56,965 nt of DNA from Methylobacter sp. (GTDB taxonomy: Bacteria > Pseudomonadota > Gammaproteobacteria > Methylococcales > Methylomonadaceae): positions 1 to 56,965 of the forward strand of contig JAUYMY010000010.1 in NCBI GenBank assembly GCA_030699385.1, written 5' to 3'. Under the pieces are notes generated by a model. That model ran no database searches. It was not told where the DNA came from and saw only the letters and a list, made by a program, of their open reading frames with translations. How positions within the stretch are numbered: position 1 is the first letter of the stretch; each line of letters opens with the position of its first letter. Both the position numbers and the translations under genes were made by a program. Of this stretch, positions 38,601-46,845 are shown in pieces.

Positions 38601-39854
38601 CTTATTGTGCCTGAGATTCGCTTTAAAGGGTTTAGTGAAGTGTGGGAAGAATACCCATTATCAACATTTATAGGCTCACTGGATGCAGGTGTAAGTGTAA
38701 ATTCTGGAGATAGACCTGCTAGCGAAGGTGAATTTGGCATACTTAAAACAAGTTGTGTGACCAACGGTTTTTTTGATCCGAATGAAAATAAAATTGTATT
38801 TAAAGCGAAAGAAATAAATCGCTTAAAAGAGCCTGTATTAGAAAATACTATAATCATTAGCAGAATGAATACTCCTGTATTAGTAGGTGCTAATGCCTAT
38901 GTTAGCAAAGGTTTCCCAAACTATTTCTTGCCTGACAGGCTTTGGGCTGCAAAGCCTACATCTATTGGAGATTTAAAGTTCATAGCCTACATATTAGGTT
39001 CAGGTAAAGGACGATTAGCTCTATCCGATTTGGCTACAGGCACTTCGGGATCAATGAAAAACATCTCCAAGCCATCCGTCCTTGGATTAAAGTTTCACAC
39101 GCCGCAAGATAAAGAACAAACCCAAATCGGCAACTATTTCCAAAAGCTCGACAGCCTAATCAACCAACACCAACAAAAGCATGACAAGCTCAGCAATATT
39201 AAAAAAGCCATGCTGGAACTTATGTTTCCCAAACAAGGCGAAAACATTCCAGAAATTCGTTTTAAAGGGTTTAGTGGGGAGTGGGTGAATAAATCGTTGG
39301 CAGATGCAGCTCCACTGCGCGGAGGTTTTGCCTTTCAAAGTTTTCAATTTTGTGAGGCCGGTGTACCCATCGTGAAGATATCCAACATTCTTTCGACAGG
39401 TGAAGTAGGAGGGGAGTTTAATTATTTTAAAGAGACAAGTAACGATGAAAATTATTTATTACCAAACGGATCTGCTTTGTTGGCAATGTCTGGAGCAACC
39501 ACAGGAAAGATTTCAATACTTAGGAGTATAAATAATACTAAATTTTACCAAAATCAGCGTGTCGGCTATTTTAAGAGAAATAGTGATCTTGATTACTTAT
39601 TTATATCTACATTAGTTCGTTCACATCTTTTTAGTGACAAGTTAAATGCTGTATTAGTTGCTGGAGCACAACCGAATGTTTCCTCCAAGGAAATTGATTT
39701 TTTTGAATTCCGAATGCCTATGGATATTGAGGAACAAACCAAAATTGGAAACTATTTCCAAAAGCTCGACACACTTATCAACCAACACCAACAACAAATC
39801 ACCAAACTCAATAACATCAAGCAAGCCTGCTTGAGCAAAATGTTTGCAGGATGA
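38547..39854 (+). CDS. hsdS: Type I restriction specificity subunit HsdS
   Basis: A 435-residue protein with two target-recognition domains, each followed by a conserved helical spacer. The pair PEIRFKGF occurs near residues 23 and 235, and the spacers read IGNYFQKLDSLINQHQQ and IGNYFQKLDTLINQHQQ. It sets the two half-sites of the recognition sequence. The recognition domains are more AT-rich than the spacers, which suggests exchange by recombination. The first 20 residues derive from the repeat family described at 38532, so the functional start may be nearer IVPEIRF. The target sequence cannot be read. Confidence 0.95.
   Translation: MMNGKDKGNSAFSIHNSELIVPEIRFKGFSEVWEEYPLSTFIGSLDAGVSVNSGDRPASEGEFGILKTSCVTNGFFDPNENKIVFKAKEINRLKEPVLENTIIISRMNTPVLVGANAYVSKGFPNYFLPDRLWAAKPTSIGDLKFIAYILGSGKGRLALSDLATGTSGSMKNISKPSVLGLKFHTPQDKEQTQIGNYFQKLDSLINQHQQKHDKLSNIKKAMLELMFPKQGENIPEIRFKGFSGEWVNKSLADAAPLRGGFAFQSFQFCEAGVPIVKISNILSTGEVGGEFNYFKETSNDENYLLPNGSALLAMSGATTGKISILRSINNTKFYQNQRVGYFKRNSDLDYLFISTLVRSHLFSDKLNAVLVAGAQPNVSSKEIDFFEFRMPMDIEEQTKIGNYFQKLDTLINQHQQQITKLNNIKQACLSKMFAG
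39117..39846. repeat. Direct repeats of the HsdS spacer regions
   Basis: An identical stretch AACTATTTCCAAAAGCTCGA occurs near 39132 and again near 39749, with continuing similarity over about 60 bases. A second pair (TTTAAAGGGTTTAGTG) is near 38622 and 39261. These would allow recombination within or between hsdS genes. Confidence 0.8.
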
Positions 39855-39937
39855 ATGAATGAATTATGAATTATGAGGGATGAATTATGAAAAGCACGGG
39901 AGATGTTGAATTCAGCATTCATAATTCAAAATTCAGC
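39849..39937. repeat. Start-cassette repeat copy B before the four-helix gene
   Basis: The left arm (39851-39890) repeats GAATTATGA and includes GAGGGA (39875-39880) six bases before the next gene's ATG at 39887. The right arm (39909-39937) reads AATTCAGCATTCATAATTC and codes for residues 8-17 (FSIHNSKFSI). The arms are near reverse complements. The repeat thus supplies ribosome site, start codon and first residues. Confidence 0.7.
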
Positions 39938-40291
39938 ATTACAACCCGAACTTTTGAGTTCGCGGTTAGAGTCATTCGGCTATGTCAGTTTTTAGAAAAA
40001 CAAGGCAATGTATCTCGAACACTTGCCAATCAACTCCTGAGATCCGGCACATCCATTGGCGCAAACACCGAAGAGGCTCAAGCAGGGCAAAGTAAAGCCG
40101 ATTTTATTGCGAAAATGTCGATTGCCCGAAAAGAATCCAGAGAAACGCTCTATTGGCTTAGGCTTTTGGAGGCAACTCAATTGGTTGAGGCGACGATGTT
40201 AGGTGAAATCATTAAGGAATCGGACGAGTTAGTACGCATACTCACCAGTATTGTTAAAGCAGCACAGCAAGGTAAGTACAATGCAAAATAA
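39887..40291 (+). CDS. Four-helix-bundle protein (S23/Avd-like)
   Basis: A 134-residue all-helical protein of the S23-type four-helix-bundle family. Typical stretches are TFEFAVRVIRLCQFLEKQ, RSGTSIGANTEEAQAGQS and ARKESRETLYWLRLLE. Relatives include proteins encoded in 23S rRNA intervening sequences and the Avd accessory protein of diversity-generating retroelements; no reverse transcriptase is nearby. The first 19 residues come from the local repeat. It lies between hsdS and fic; a role in the restriction locus is not known. It overlaps fic by 11 bases. Confidence 0.85.
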   Translation: MKSTGDVEFSIHNSKFSITTRTFEFAVRVIRLCQFLEKQGNVSRTLANQLLRSGTSIGANTEEAQAGQSKADFIAKMSIARKESRETLYWLRLLEATQLVEATMLGEIIKESDELVRILTSIVKAAQQGKYNAK

Positions 40292-40340
40292 AACAAATCA
40301 GCATTCATCATTCGGCATTCAGCATTCATCCCTCGGAATC
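40281..40340. repeat. Start-cassette repeat copy C at the fic start
   Basis: Units of CAGCATTCATCATTCGGCA type run from 40296 to 40338, coding for Fic residues 6-19 (NQHSSFGIQHSSLG). Only the right-arm orientation is seen here. Confidence 0.6.
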
Positions 40341-40946
40341 ACCGACATGGTAGAACTCGCCAGAGTCGAAGAAAAGTTGAGTAAAACCCAAGCGCATAAA
40401 CTATTTACCAGCTGCTTTTTAAATACACTGGATGCGGGCAGCTTTCAGACCTTGGCAAGTATTCATGCCTATTTATTTGGTGAAATCTACGACTTTGCTG
40501 GCAAGGTTCGCAAGGTGAATATGGCTAAAGGCAACTTTCGTTTTGCGCCGGTTATGTATTTGGAAGCGGCGCTAAAAAATATAGAAGCCATGCCGCAATC
40601 TAACTTTGATGAAATTATTGAAAAATATGTTGAGATGAATATTGCGCACCCGTTCCGTGAAGGTAATGGCCGCAGCACGCGCATTTGGCTTGATCACATG
40701 TTAAAGCATGAGCTAAAACAAGTCGTTGACTGGAGCCGCGTGGCTAAGGACGATTATTTGCTTGCCATGGAGCGCAGTCCCATAAAAGATGTGGAAATAA
40801 AAGTATTACTCAAGCAGGCATTAACCGACCAAATACATGACAGTGTTATTTATATGAAAGGCATAGATGCCAGTTATTACTATGAAGGCTATACCTTGTA
40901 TAAAACCCAAGATATTGACATTGATAGTGCGGACGATAAAGCATGA
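40281..40946 (+). CDS. fic: Class III Fic AMP-transferase with built-in inhibitory helix
   Basis: A 221-residue Fic protein. The catalytic loop is HPFREGNGR at 123-131 with all key residues. The C-terminal SYYYEG at 198-203 matches the (S/T)xxxE(G/N) inhibitory motif of class III Fic, best known from the Neisseria meningitidis protein, which self-restrains until it is displaced and then modifies a target by AMP transfer. Sequence identity to that Fic looks high across the core. The ATG at 40281 was preferred to 40251 since AAGG lies 7 bases upstream and the first 20 residues stem from the repeat. The target is not known. Confidence 0.92.
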   Translation: MQNKTNQHSSFGIQHSSLGITDMVELARVEEKLSKTQAHKLFTSCFLNTLDAGSFQTLASIHAYLFGEIYDFAGKVRKVNMAKGNFRFAPVMYLEAALKNIEAMPQSNFDEIIEKYVEMNIAHPFREGNGRSTRIWLDHMLKHELKQVVDWSRVAKDDYLLAMERSPIKDVEIKVLLKQALTDQIHDSVIYMKGIDASYYYEGYTLYKTQDIDIDSADDKA

Positions 40947-41045
40947 TCTTTGCCAGCGAAGCACAATTTGAGCAAGCTACAACAAATCAATCAATTAAAA
41001 CGCATAGGCTCCGATAAAACCGGATACTGGGAGGTTCAGCCGTAA
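40947..41045 (+). pseudogene. Relic of a winged-helix (Schlafen/AlbA_2-type) protein C-terminus
   Basis: Directly after the fic TGA, in the same frame, 32 codons remain open and end in TAA at 41043-41045. They include LQQINQLKRIGSDKTGYWEV, typical of the C-terminal winged helix of Schlafen/AlbA_2-type or RecG-like proteins. In another frame an ATG at 40943 (ATGA overlap with the fic stop) encodes MIFASEAQFEQA, resembling the HsdR start (TFKTEAQFEQAF). So two remnants overlap here, and the short stretch shows old rearrangement. Confidence 0.55.
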
Positions 41046-41046
41046 A

Positions 41047-44000
41047 ATGACTACCTTTAAAACAGAAGCACAATTTGAACAGGCCTTTATTGAGGTACTT
41101 ACCCACAGAGGTTGGGAGCCGGAGATTTTAAAACATCTTACCGAAGCCGAGTTACTGCAAAACTGGGCGACGATTTTATTTGAAAATAATCGCCAGCGGG
41201 ATCGCTTAAATGACGTGCCGCTGACAATAAGCGAAATGCAGCAAATTATTGAGCAAATAAAAGAACTGAAAACACCGCTGAAACTCAATGGTTTAATTAA
41301 CGGCAAAACCGTGGCCATTAAGCGCGATAATCCAGCGGATATTGAGCATGTGGGTAAAGAAGTCAGTCTAAAAATATACGACCGCCAAGAAATCGCTGCC
41401 GGCCAAAGCCGTTATCAAATTGTGCAGCAACCCAAGTTTGCACGCGGCAGCCCATTACGTAATGACCGGCGCGGCGATGTGCTGTTATTAATTAACGGTA
41501 TGCCGGTTATTCATGTGGAGCTTAAACGCAGCGGCATTCCCGTAAGCCAAGCGGTAAACCAAATTGAAAAATACAGCGCCGAGGGCATTTTCACGGGGCT
41601 GTTTTCGCTGATTCAAGTCTTTGTGGCCACGCAGCCGGAGGAGACAAAATACTTTGCCAATCCCGGCATAGATGGCAAATTTAACCCGGACTACCACTTT
41701 AACTGGGCCGATTTTAATAACGAGCCAGTCAACCACTGGAAAGACATTGCCTCAACCTTGTTGTCCATCCCCATGGCGCACCAGCTCATTGGTTTTTATA
41801 CCGTCGCCGACGATACCGATGGCGTGTTAAAAGTCATGCGCAGTTACCAGTATTACGCCGCCAACGCCATCTCCGATAAAGTGGCGCTTACCAACTGGCA
41901 GCAAATGGGCGGCAGCGCAAATAATGCAGATCGCCTGGGTGGTTATGTTTGGCATACCACGGGTTCCGGTAAAACCATGACCAGTTTTAAATCGGCGCAG
42001 TTGATTGCTCAATCAAAAGATGCCGATAAAGTGATTTTTTTAATGGATCGCATTGAGCTGGGCACCCAGTCGCTCGCGGAATACCGCAATTTTGCGGGCG
42101 ATGGCGAAGACGTGCAAGCCACTGAAAATACCGATGTGTTAATCACTAAATTAAAAAGCAGCGACCCCGCCCAAACCTTAATTGTTAGCTCGATTCAAAA
42201 AATGAGTAACATAAGTGAGGCAGTGAATGATGCAGGCACGGCGACGAATTCCGCTGATATTGAAAAAATTCGCGCCAAGCGTTTGGTGTTTATTATTGAC
42301 GAAGCCCACCGCTCAACCTTTGGCGATATGCTCATCACCATTAAACGCACCTTTCCGCGTGCTTTATTTTTTGGCTTTACCGGCACGCCCATCCAAGAAG
42401 AAAACGAAAAAAACGGCAATACCACCAGCACCGTATTTGGTAACGAGCTGCACCGCTACAGCATTGCCGATGGTATTCGCGATGGCAATGTATTGGGTTT
42501 TGACCCTTACAAAGTCTGCACCTTTAAAGACAAAGACCTACGCCAAGCCGTTGCCCTTGAGCAAGCCAAGGCCGATTCCGTGACCGATGCGATGGCTGAT
42601 GCCGCAAAAAAGCTGAAGTTTAATTACTTTATGAATGATGTCGCCATGGCAGGCCATAAAGATGCAACAGGTAAACCCATTAAAGGCATCGAAGACTATG
42701 TGCCCAAATCCCAATATTTAACCGATGCACACCAAGCAAAAGTCGTTGAAGATATTCTGCAAAGCTGGGATGTGCTCAGCCAAGCCAATAAGTTTCATGC
42801 CATTTTAGCCACTAACAGCATTGCCGAAGCCATTGATTATTACCGCCGCTTAAAAGCCGCCAAGCCTGAACTGAAAATATCCGCACTATTTGATCCCAAT
42901 ATTGATAACGATGGCAGCGGCGACCGAGGGCCGACCTTTAAAGGCGATGGCTTAGAAGAAATTATGGCCGATTACAACGCGCGCTATGGCCAGGATTTTT
43001 ATTTTGCTCGGCACGCGGCATTTAAAAAAGATTTAGCGGCACGCCTTGCCCATAAAAAACCTTACGAGCGCATACACACAGAACCCGCAAAGCAGCTCGA
43101 TTTGCTGATTGTGGTAGACCAAATGCTCACAGGGTTTGACTCTAAATGGCTCAATACTTTGTATTTGGACAAGGTGATTAAATACCAAAATATTATTCAG
43201 GCGTTCTCGCGCACCAACCGTTTATTTGGCCCAGACAAACCGCACGGCACCATTCGCTATTATCGCTACCCACACACCATGGAGCAGCACATTAAAGACG
43301 CGGTAAAACTTTATTCGGGCGATAGACCCATCGGCTTATTTGTCGACCGCCTTGAAAGCAACCTTGAAGCCATGAATGATTTAGTGGCAGAGATCGCCGA
43401 GTTGTTTGTGAATGCAGGCGTGCAAAACTTTGAAAAACTCCCAGAGGACAGCGCCGCCTGCGCGAAATTTGCCGATTTATTTAAAGTCTTTAATCAACAC
43501 TTAGAGGCAGCCAAAGTACAAGGCTTACATTGGAATGAGCTTACTTATTCATTTGATGAAAACGATGACAAGCATGAGCTAACACTGACGATAGACGAAC
43601 AAACTTATTTAAGCTTAGTCCTGCGGTACAAAGAGCTGGTAGGCAAAGGTGGTGGAGGCGGTGGCGGCGATGTGCCCTTTGATATTAGCGGTTATCTCAC
43701 CGAAATCGATACCGGCAAAATTGACGCTGACTACATGAACAGCCGTTTCGATAAATATTTAAAAGAGCTTAATCGGCACCAAGATCAGGCCAGCATTGAG
43801 ACCACGCTTAACGAGCTGCATAAGTCATTTTCATCACTCACTCAAGTTGAGCAAAAATACGCCAAGCTGTTTTTACATGACCTACAGCGCGGCGATGCGC
43901 AATTGATTGAAGGCCACAGCTTTAGAGATTACATCAACGACTACAAAGATAACGCCGAAAACGCGCAACTCAACGCCGTCGTGAATGCCTTAGGCTTAGA

Positions 44001-44238
44001 TAAAAATCGGCTTATGGCGTTAATGGCTGACAATGTTAACGAGAAAAACCTTGATAAATTTGGCCGCTTTAATGCGCTAAAAGAAACGGTTGATAGAGAA
44101 AAAGCCAAAGCCTACTTCGAGAAATTAGACGGCGAGGCTATTGCGCCTTTTAAGCTGAATATGCGCATTGAGAGCTTTCTTAAGCAGTTTATTTTTGCGC
44201 AAGCGGATGAGTTTGCTGGTGTTTGTACGGAACTTTAA
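41047..44238 (+). CDS. hsdR: Type I restriction endonuclease subunit HsdR
   Basis: A 1063-residue motor and nuclease. The N-terminal nuclease domain has Asp144 and the ELK motif at 158-160. The helicase has Walker A HTTGSGKTM near 306, DEAH as IIDEAHRSTFG, and the FTGTPIQEE motif. Motif VI is SRTNRLFG. A run of seven glycines links the motor to the helical C-terminus. It cuts unmodified DNA after translocation, with HsdM and HsdS. Only two bases separate it from the preceding relic. hsdR comes last, after fic. Confidence 0.96.
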   Translation: MTTFKTEAQFEQAFIEVLTHRGWEPEILKHLTEAELLQNWATILFENNRQRDRLNDVPLTISEMQQIIEQIKELKTPLKLNGLINGKTVAIKRDNPADIEHVGKEVSLKIYDRQEIAAGQSRYQIVQQPKFARGSPLRNDRRGDVLLLINGMPVIHVELKRSGIPVSQAVNQIEKYSAEGIFTGLFSLIQVFVATQPEETKYFANPGIDGKFNPDYHFNWADFNNEPVNHWKDIASTLLSIPMAHQLIGFYTVADDTDGVLKVMRSYQYYAANAISDKVALTNWQQMGGSANNADRLGGYVWHTTGSGKTMTSFKSAQLIAQSKDADKVIFLMDRIELGTQSLAEYRNFAGDGEDVQATENTDVLITKLKSSDPAQTLIVSSIQKMSNISEAVNDAGTATNSADIEKIRAKRLVFIIDEAHRSTFGDMLITIKRTFPRALFFGFTGTPIQEENEKNGNTTSTVFGNELHRYSIADGIRDGNVLGFDPYKVCTFKDKDLRQAVALEQAKADSVTDAMADAAKKLKFNYFMNDVAMAGHKDATGKPIKGIEDYVPKSQYLTDAHQAKVVEDILQSWDVLSQANKFHAILATNSIAEAIDYYRRLKAAKPELKISALFDPNIDNDGSGDRGPTFKGDGLEEIMADYNARYGQDFYFARHAAFKKDLAARLAHKKPYERIHTEPAKQLDLLIVVDQMLTGFDSKWLNTLYLDKVIKYQNIIQAFSRTNRLFGPDKPHGTIRYYRYPHTMEQHIKDAVKLYSGDRPIGLFVDRLESNLEAMNDLVAEIAELFVNAGVQNFEKLPEDSAACAKFADLFKVFNQHLEAAKVQGLHWNELTYSFDENDDKHELTLTIDEQTYLSLVLRYKELVGKGGGGGGGDVPFDISGYLTEIDTGKIDADYMNSRFDKYLKELNRHQDQASIETTLNELHKSFSSLTQVEQKYAKLFLHDLQRGDAQLIEGHSFRDYINDYKDNAENAQLNAVVNALGLDKNRLMALMADNVNEKNLDKFGRFNALKETVDREKAKAYFEKLDGEAIAPFKLNMRIESFLKQFIFAQADEFAGVCTEL

Positions 44239-44323
44239 CCCGCTGTTTTCATTGTTTGGTTATCAGTTTTACAGCGGTTTCAATTTAAATGAGTTACTGA
44301 CCTATGCCGTCCTTATTGTCGCT

Positions 44324-44368
44324 TGAGTGCAGGCTTTTGCTGCTCTGGCAGGCAAAGCCTGCACTCCA
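44324..44368. repeat. GAGTGCAGGC hairpin after hsdR, copy 1
   Basis: Arms 44324-44340 and 44352-44368 pair with one bulge (GAGTGCAGGCTTT with its complement). A related hairpin lies at 46707-46737. It lies in the 209-base gap between hsdR and yicC, where no gene was seen. Confidence 0.65.
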
Positions 44369-44447
44369 GCCATGTTATGGAAATTAACTGAGTTTGAAAA
44401 CGCTGTAAATAGAAGGGCTTCTAAGACATTCTTGGACGGAAAAAAAT

Positions 44448-45314
44448 CTATTCGATATTTTGTATCTGTTCGCGCATTTGCTCAATCAGCACTTTAAGCT
44501 CGATGGCGATTTGCGTCATTTCCTTGTCGGCCGATTTGGAGCCTAGCGTATTGGCTTCGCGGTTCAGTTCCTGCATTAAAAAATCCAGTCGTCTGCCGAC
44601 CGGATCTTTTTGTTGCAGCACCCGCAACACTTCGGCGATATGCGTTTCCAGCCGGTCAAGCTCTTCGGCGATGTCCAGCTTTTGCGTCAGCAGCACCAAC
44701 TCCTGCTCCAATCGGTCAAAATCGGGCTGCGCAACCAATTCGACAATACGGTCTTTCAGTCTGTTGCGGATCAGCACCAGGACTTCCGGCATCCGTTTAG
44801 CGGCCTGTGCGGCAAAATCGAGCATCTTGGCGCAACGCTCTTCAAGCAACGTCTTCAGCTGAGCGCCTTCTCTTTCCCGCGCCGCCATAAATTGCGCCAG
44901 TGTTTTGTCGACCAGTTTGGCAACGCCCAACGCGAGCTGCTCTTTGTCAATATCGGGTTCCTGCTGTATGCCGGGGAATGCCAACACCTCCAGCGCCGAA
45001 AAAGACAGCGGCGCCTGCATTTGCTGTTCTATGCTGCTAGCTGCCGCCAACAGCGTGGCAACAGCATCGGTATTAATGATAAACGCCGGCCCGTTTTTAG
45101 CCTGTTTTTTGTAGTTTAAGGTACATTCGACCTTGCCCCGATTGATTTTGGCGGCGAGAGTCGCGCGCAAATCGGCCTCAATAAAACGCAGGCGATCCGG
45201 CAATCTTAAGCTAATATCGCAATAACGATGATTGACTGAACGCAGCTCGCAGTTTAGGGTTAAGTCGCCGATTTCTATTTCACTACCGGCAAATGCGGTC
45301 ATGCTTCTGATCAT
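44448..45314 (-). CDS. yicC: YicC family endoribonuclease
   Basis: A 288-residue YicC. The N-terminus MIRSMTAFAG and SVNHRYCDISLRLPD are typical, and the C-terminal DUF1732 region (LDFLMQELNREANTLGSKS) is intact. YicC is a stress-related RNA-cleaving protein. It normally sits directly beside gmk; here gmk is about 6.4 kb away on the same strand, so several genes have entered the interval. It is divergent from the kinase gene with 46 bases between starts. Confidence 0.93.
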   Translation of the reverse strand: MIRSMTAFAGSEIEIGDLTLNCELRSVNHRYCDISLRLPDRLRFIEADLRATLAAKINRGKVECTLNYKKQAKNGPAFIINTDAVATLLAAASSIEQQMQAPLSFSALEVLAFPGIQQEPDIDKEQLALGVAKLVDKTLAQFMAAREREGAQLKTLLEERCAKMLDFAAQAAKRMPEVLVLIRNRLKDRIVELVAQPDFDRLEQELVLLTQKLDIAEELDRLETHIAEVLRVLQQKDPVGRRLDFLMQELNREANTLGSKSADKEMTQIAIELKVLIEQMREQIQNIE

Positions 45315-45360
45315 TTTTCACCTATAATTGACGGGTTTTTAGTGCCAACAAAACAACACC

Positions 45361-46260
45361 ATGGCTGAATATTACGATCCGCAGACCTATCCCAAAGAGT
45401 GGAACTACCTGCAAACAGGCACCATTATAGACCAGTATGTGATTGAGCGGGAGTTGGCGCACGGCGGTTTCAGTTCCGTTTATCTGGCTCGGCAATTGGT
45501 CGATCAGGTTCAGGTTGCGATTAAAGAATATCTGCCGCGAAAATTTGCCCATAGAACCTGGAATAACGCGGTGGTCGCCAATAGCGAAGAAACCGCCACC
45601 TTATTCAAGCGTGGCCGGGTGTTATTTTTTGAAGAAGCCAAGGTCTTGTCCACCTTAAAACACCCCAATATTGTCGAAGTCATCGGCTTTTTTAAAGCCA
45701 ATTCCACGGTTTACATGGTGATGACTTACGATTACGGATTGACTCTGGATAAGCTGTTAAAAAACAAGGAAGTCACGGTTTCTGAAGAGTTTATACTGAC
45801 CTTGTTCGGCACCTTACTATCCGGCCTAGGCCATATCCATAGCCAGCACTACATCCATCTGGACATAAAACCCTCCAACATTCTGGTGCGCCCCGGTAAT
45901 GACGCTTTGTTGCTGGATTTTGGTGCGATCCAGAGTTACCCCAGATCGCACTTGGACAAGCAAAGCAAAGTATTGACCAAAGGCTACTCACCGATAGAAC
46001 AGCATGAACTGAGCGCCCAGTTGGGCCCGTGGACGGATATTTATGCGGTAGGCGCGAGTATGCGTAATTGTCTGGAACTTAAAACGCCGGTTTCTGCTCA
46101 AGACAGAGTGCAACATGACACTTTAATTCCCGCCGTCAAAGCATTCAAACGCAAATTCCCCGAGCATTTATTGCAAGCCATTGATTGGGCGATGGCGTTA
46201 CAGCCGGAAAATCGCCCGCAATCGGTTGCCGAATTGCTGCAGGCGCTGACTGCCAGCTGA
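45361..46260 (+). CDS. Ser/Thr protein kinase, non-RD
   Basis: A 299-residue cytosolic single-domain kinase. The Gly loop GGFSS lies near 35-39, the ATP lysine is Lys55 in VAIKEYL, the catalytic loop reads HLDIKPSN at 166-173, and DFG is at 186-188. The residue before the catalytic Asp168 is Leu where Arg is usual (non-RD kinase). KGYSPIEQ corresponds to the bacterial P+1 region. No extra sensor domain is visible. The substrate is unknown; the divergent yicC and downstream small membrane gene are neighbours. Confidence 0.9.
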   Translation: MAEYYDPQTYPKEWNYLQTGTIIDQYVIERELAHGGFSSVYLARQLVDQVQVAIKEYLPRKFAHRTWNNAVVANSEETATLFKRGRVLFFEEAKVLSTLKHPNIVEVIGFFKANSTVYMVMTYDYGLTLDKLLKNKEVTVSEEFILTLFGTLLSGLGHIHSQHYIHLDIKPSNILVRPGNDALLLDFGAIQSYPRSHLDKQSKVLTKGYSPIEQHELSAQLGPWTDIYAVGASMRNCLELKTPVSAQDRVQHDTLIPAVKAFKRKFPEHLLQAIDWAMALQPENRPQSVAELLQALTAS

Positions 46261-46305
46261 TGATAGCTTTGGAAAATGAAAAAAACCATTTATCCTCTTG
46301 TCCGC

Positions 46306-46327
46306 CACGAAAAATCCATTTTTCGTG
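46306..46327. repeat. Short palindrome after the kinase gene
   Basis: A 9-bp perfect stem (CACGAAAAA with TTTTTCGTG), loop of 4. It has the CACGAAAA core of the dispersed repeat family. No T-run follows, so a terminator role is uncertain. Confidence 0.5.
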
Positions 46328-46374
46328 ATGGGTAAAAACACGACAACTATTTATCATAAAAACGAGGTGTACAC

Positions 46375-46665
46375 ATGTTGCATTTGGCTAGATTTGCTGC
46401 GATTGCAGTGCTGGTGTGGTTTTATATCAGCGCAAAAGAAAAAGGCGAATCGCCTATTAACTGGGCCATCACCGGGGTCATCGGTTATTGGATTACTTGG
46501 TGGGCGGTTAAATTAACAGCGGTTGCCGCATTATCCGGCCTAGTTGCCAAAAATCCCACAGGTGCTTTTTTGGTTTATCAAATACCTGCCCTGTGTGCTG
46601 TTGGCGCGGCTTTTTTGATTAGAAAGAAACTGCTGGCAGATGCTGAGAAGAAAAACCAAGCGTAA
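46375..46665 (+). CDS. Small membrane protein of unknown function
   Basis: A 96-residue protein with about three hydrophobic segments (near 3-18, 25-50 and 60-80) and a positively charged tail (RKKLLADAEKKNQ). A good ribosome site GAGGTG lies 5 bases before the ATG, which supports translation. I do not recognise the family. It follows the kinase gene by 114 bases and precedes the Lon-like protease gene by 180 bases. Confidence 0.7.
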   Translation: MLHLARFAAIAVLVWFYISAKEKGESPINWAITGVIGYWITWWAVKLTAVAALSGLVAKNPTGAFLVYQIPALCAVGAAFLIRKKLLADAEKKNQA

Positions 46666-46706
46666 CTCAAAAATGACTATCAAATAACTTGAGCAAGTTG
46701 CCAATA

Positions 46707-46737
46707 GCCGGAGTGCGGGCTTTGCCTGCACGCCGGC
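46707..46737. repeat. GAGTGCGGGC hairpin, copy 2
   Basis: Arms 46707-46720 and 46724-46737 pair at 12 of 14 positions plus one G-T, around a TTT loop. It shares the GAGTGCRGGCTTTGC core with 44324-44368. It lies in the gap before the Lon-like gene. Confidence 0.6.
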
Positions 46738-46845
46738 AGCAAGCATTTCACCCGCCTTACATTAGTGAAAACAGCGGAGTTTGCAAGCCTCGGACAATAC
46801 GCTGAAAAATGCTAGAATTGCCGTCTTTTTGCAATTCGAGAATGT

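Noticed and set aside
39887..40291. Diversity-generating retroelement based on the Avd-like protein
   Set aside because: No reverse transcriptase and no template/variable repeat pair were found in the window; the four-helix family is broader than Avd.
43640..43680. Glycine run in HsdR as an unstable repeat
   Set aside because: Mixed glycine codons are used, and a glycine linker is, as I recall, usual at this place in this HsdR subgroup.
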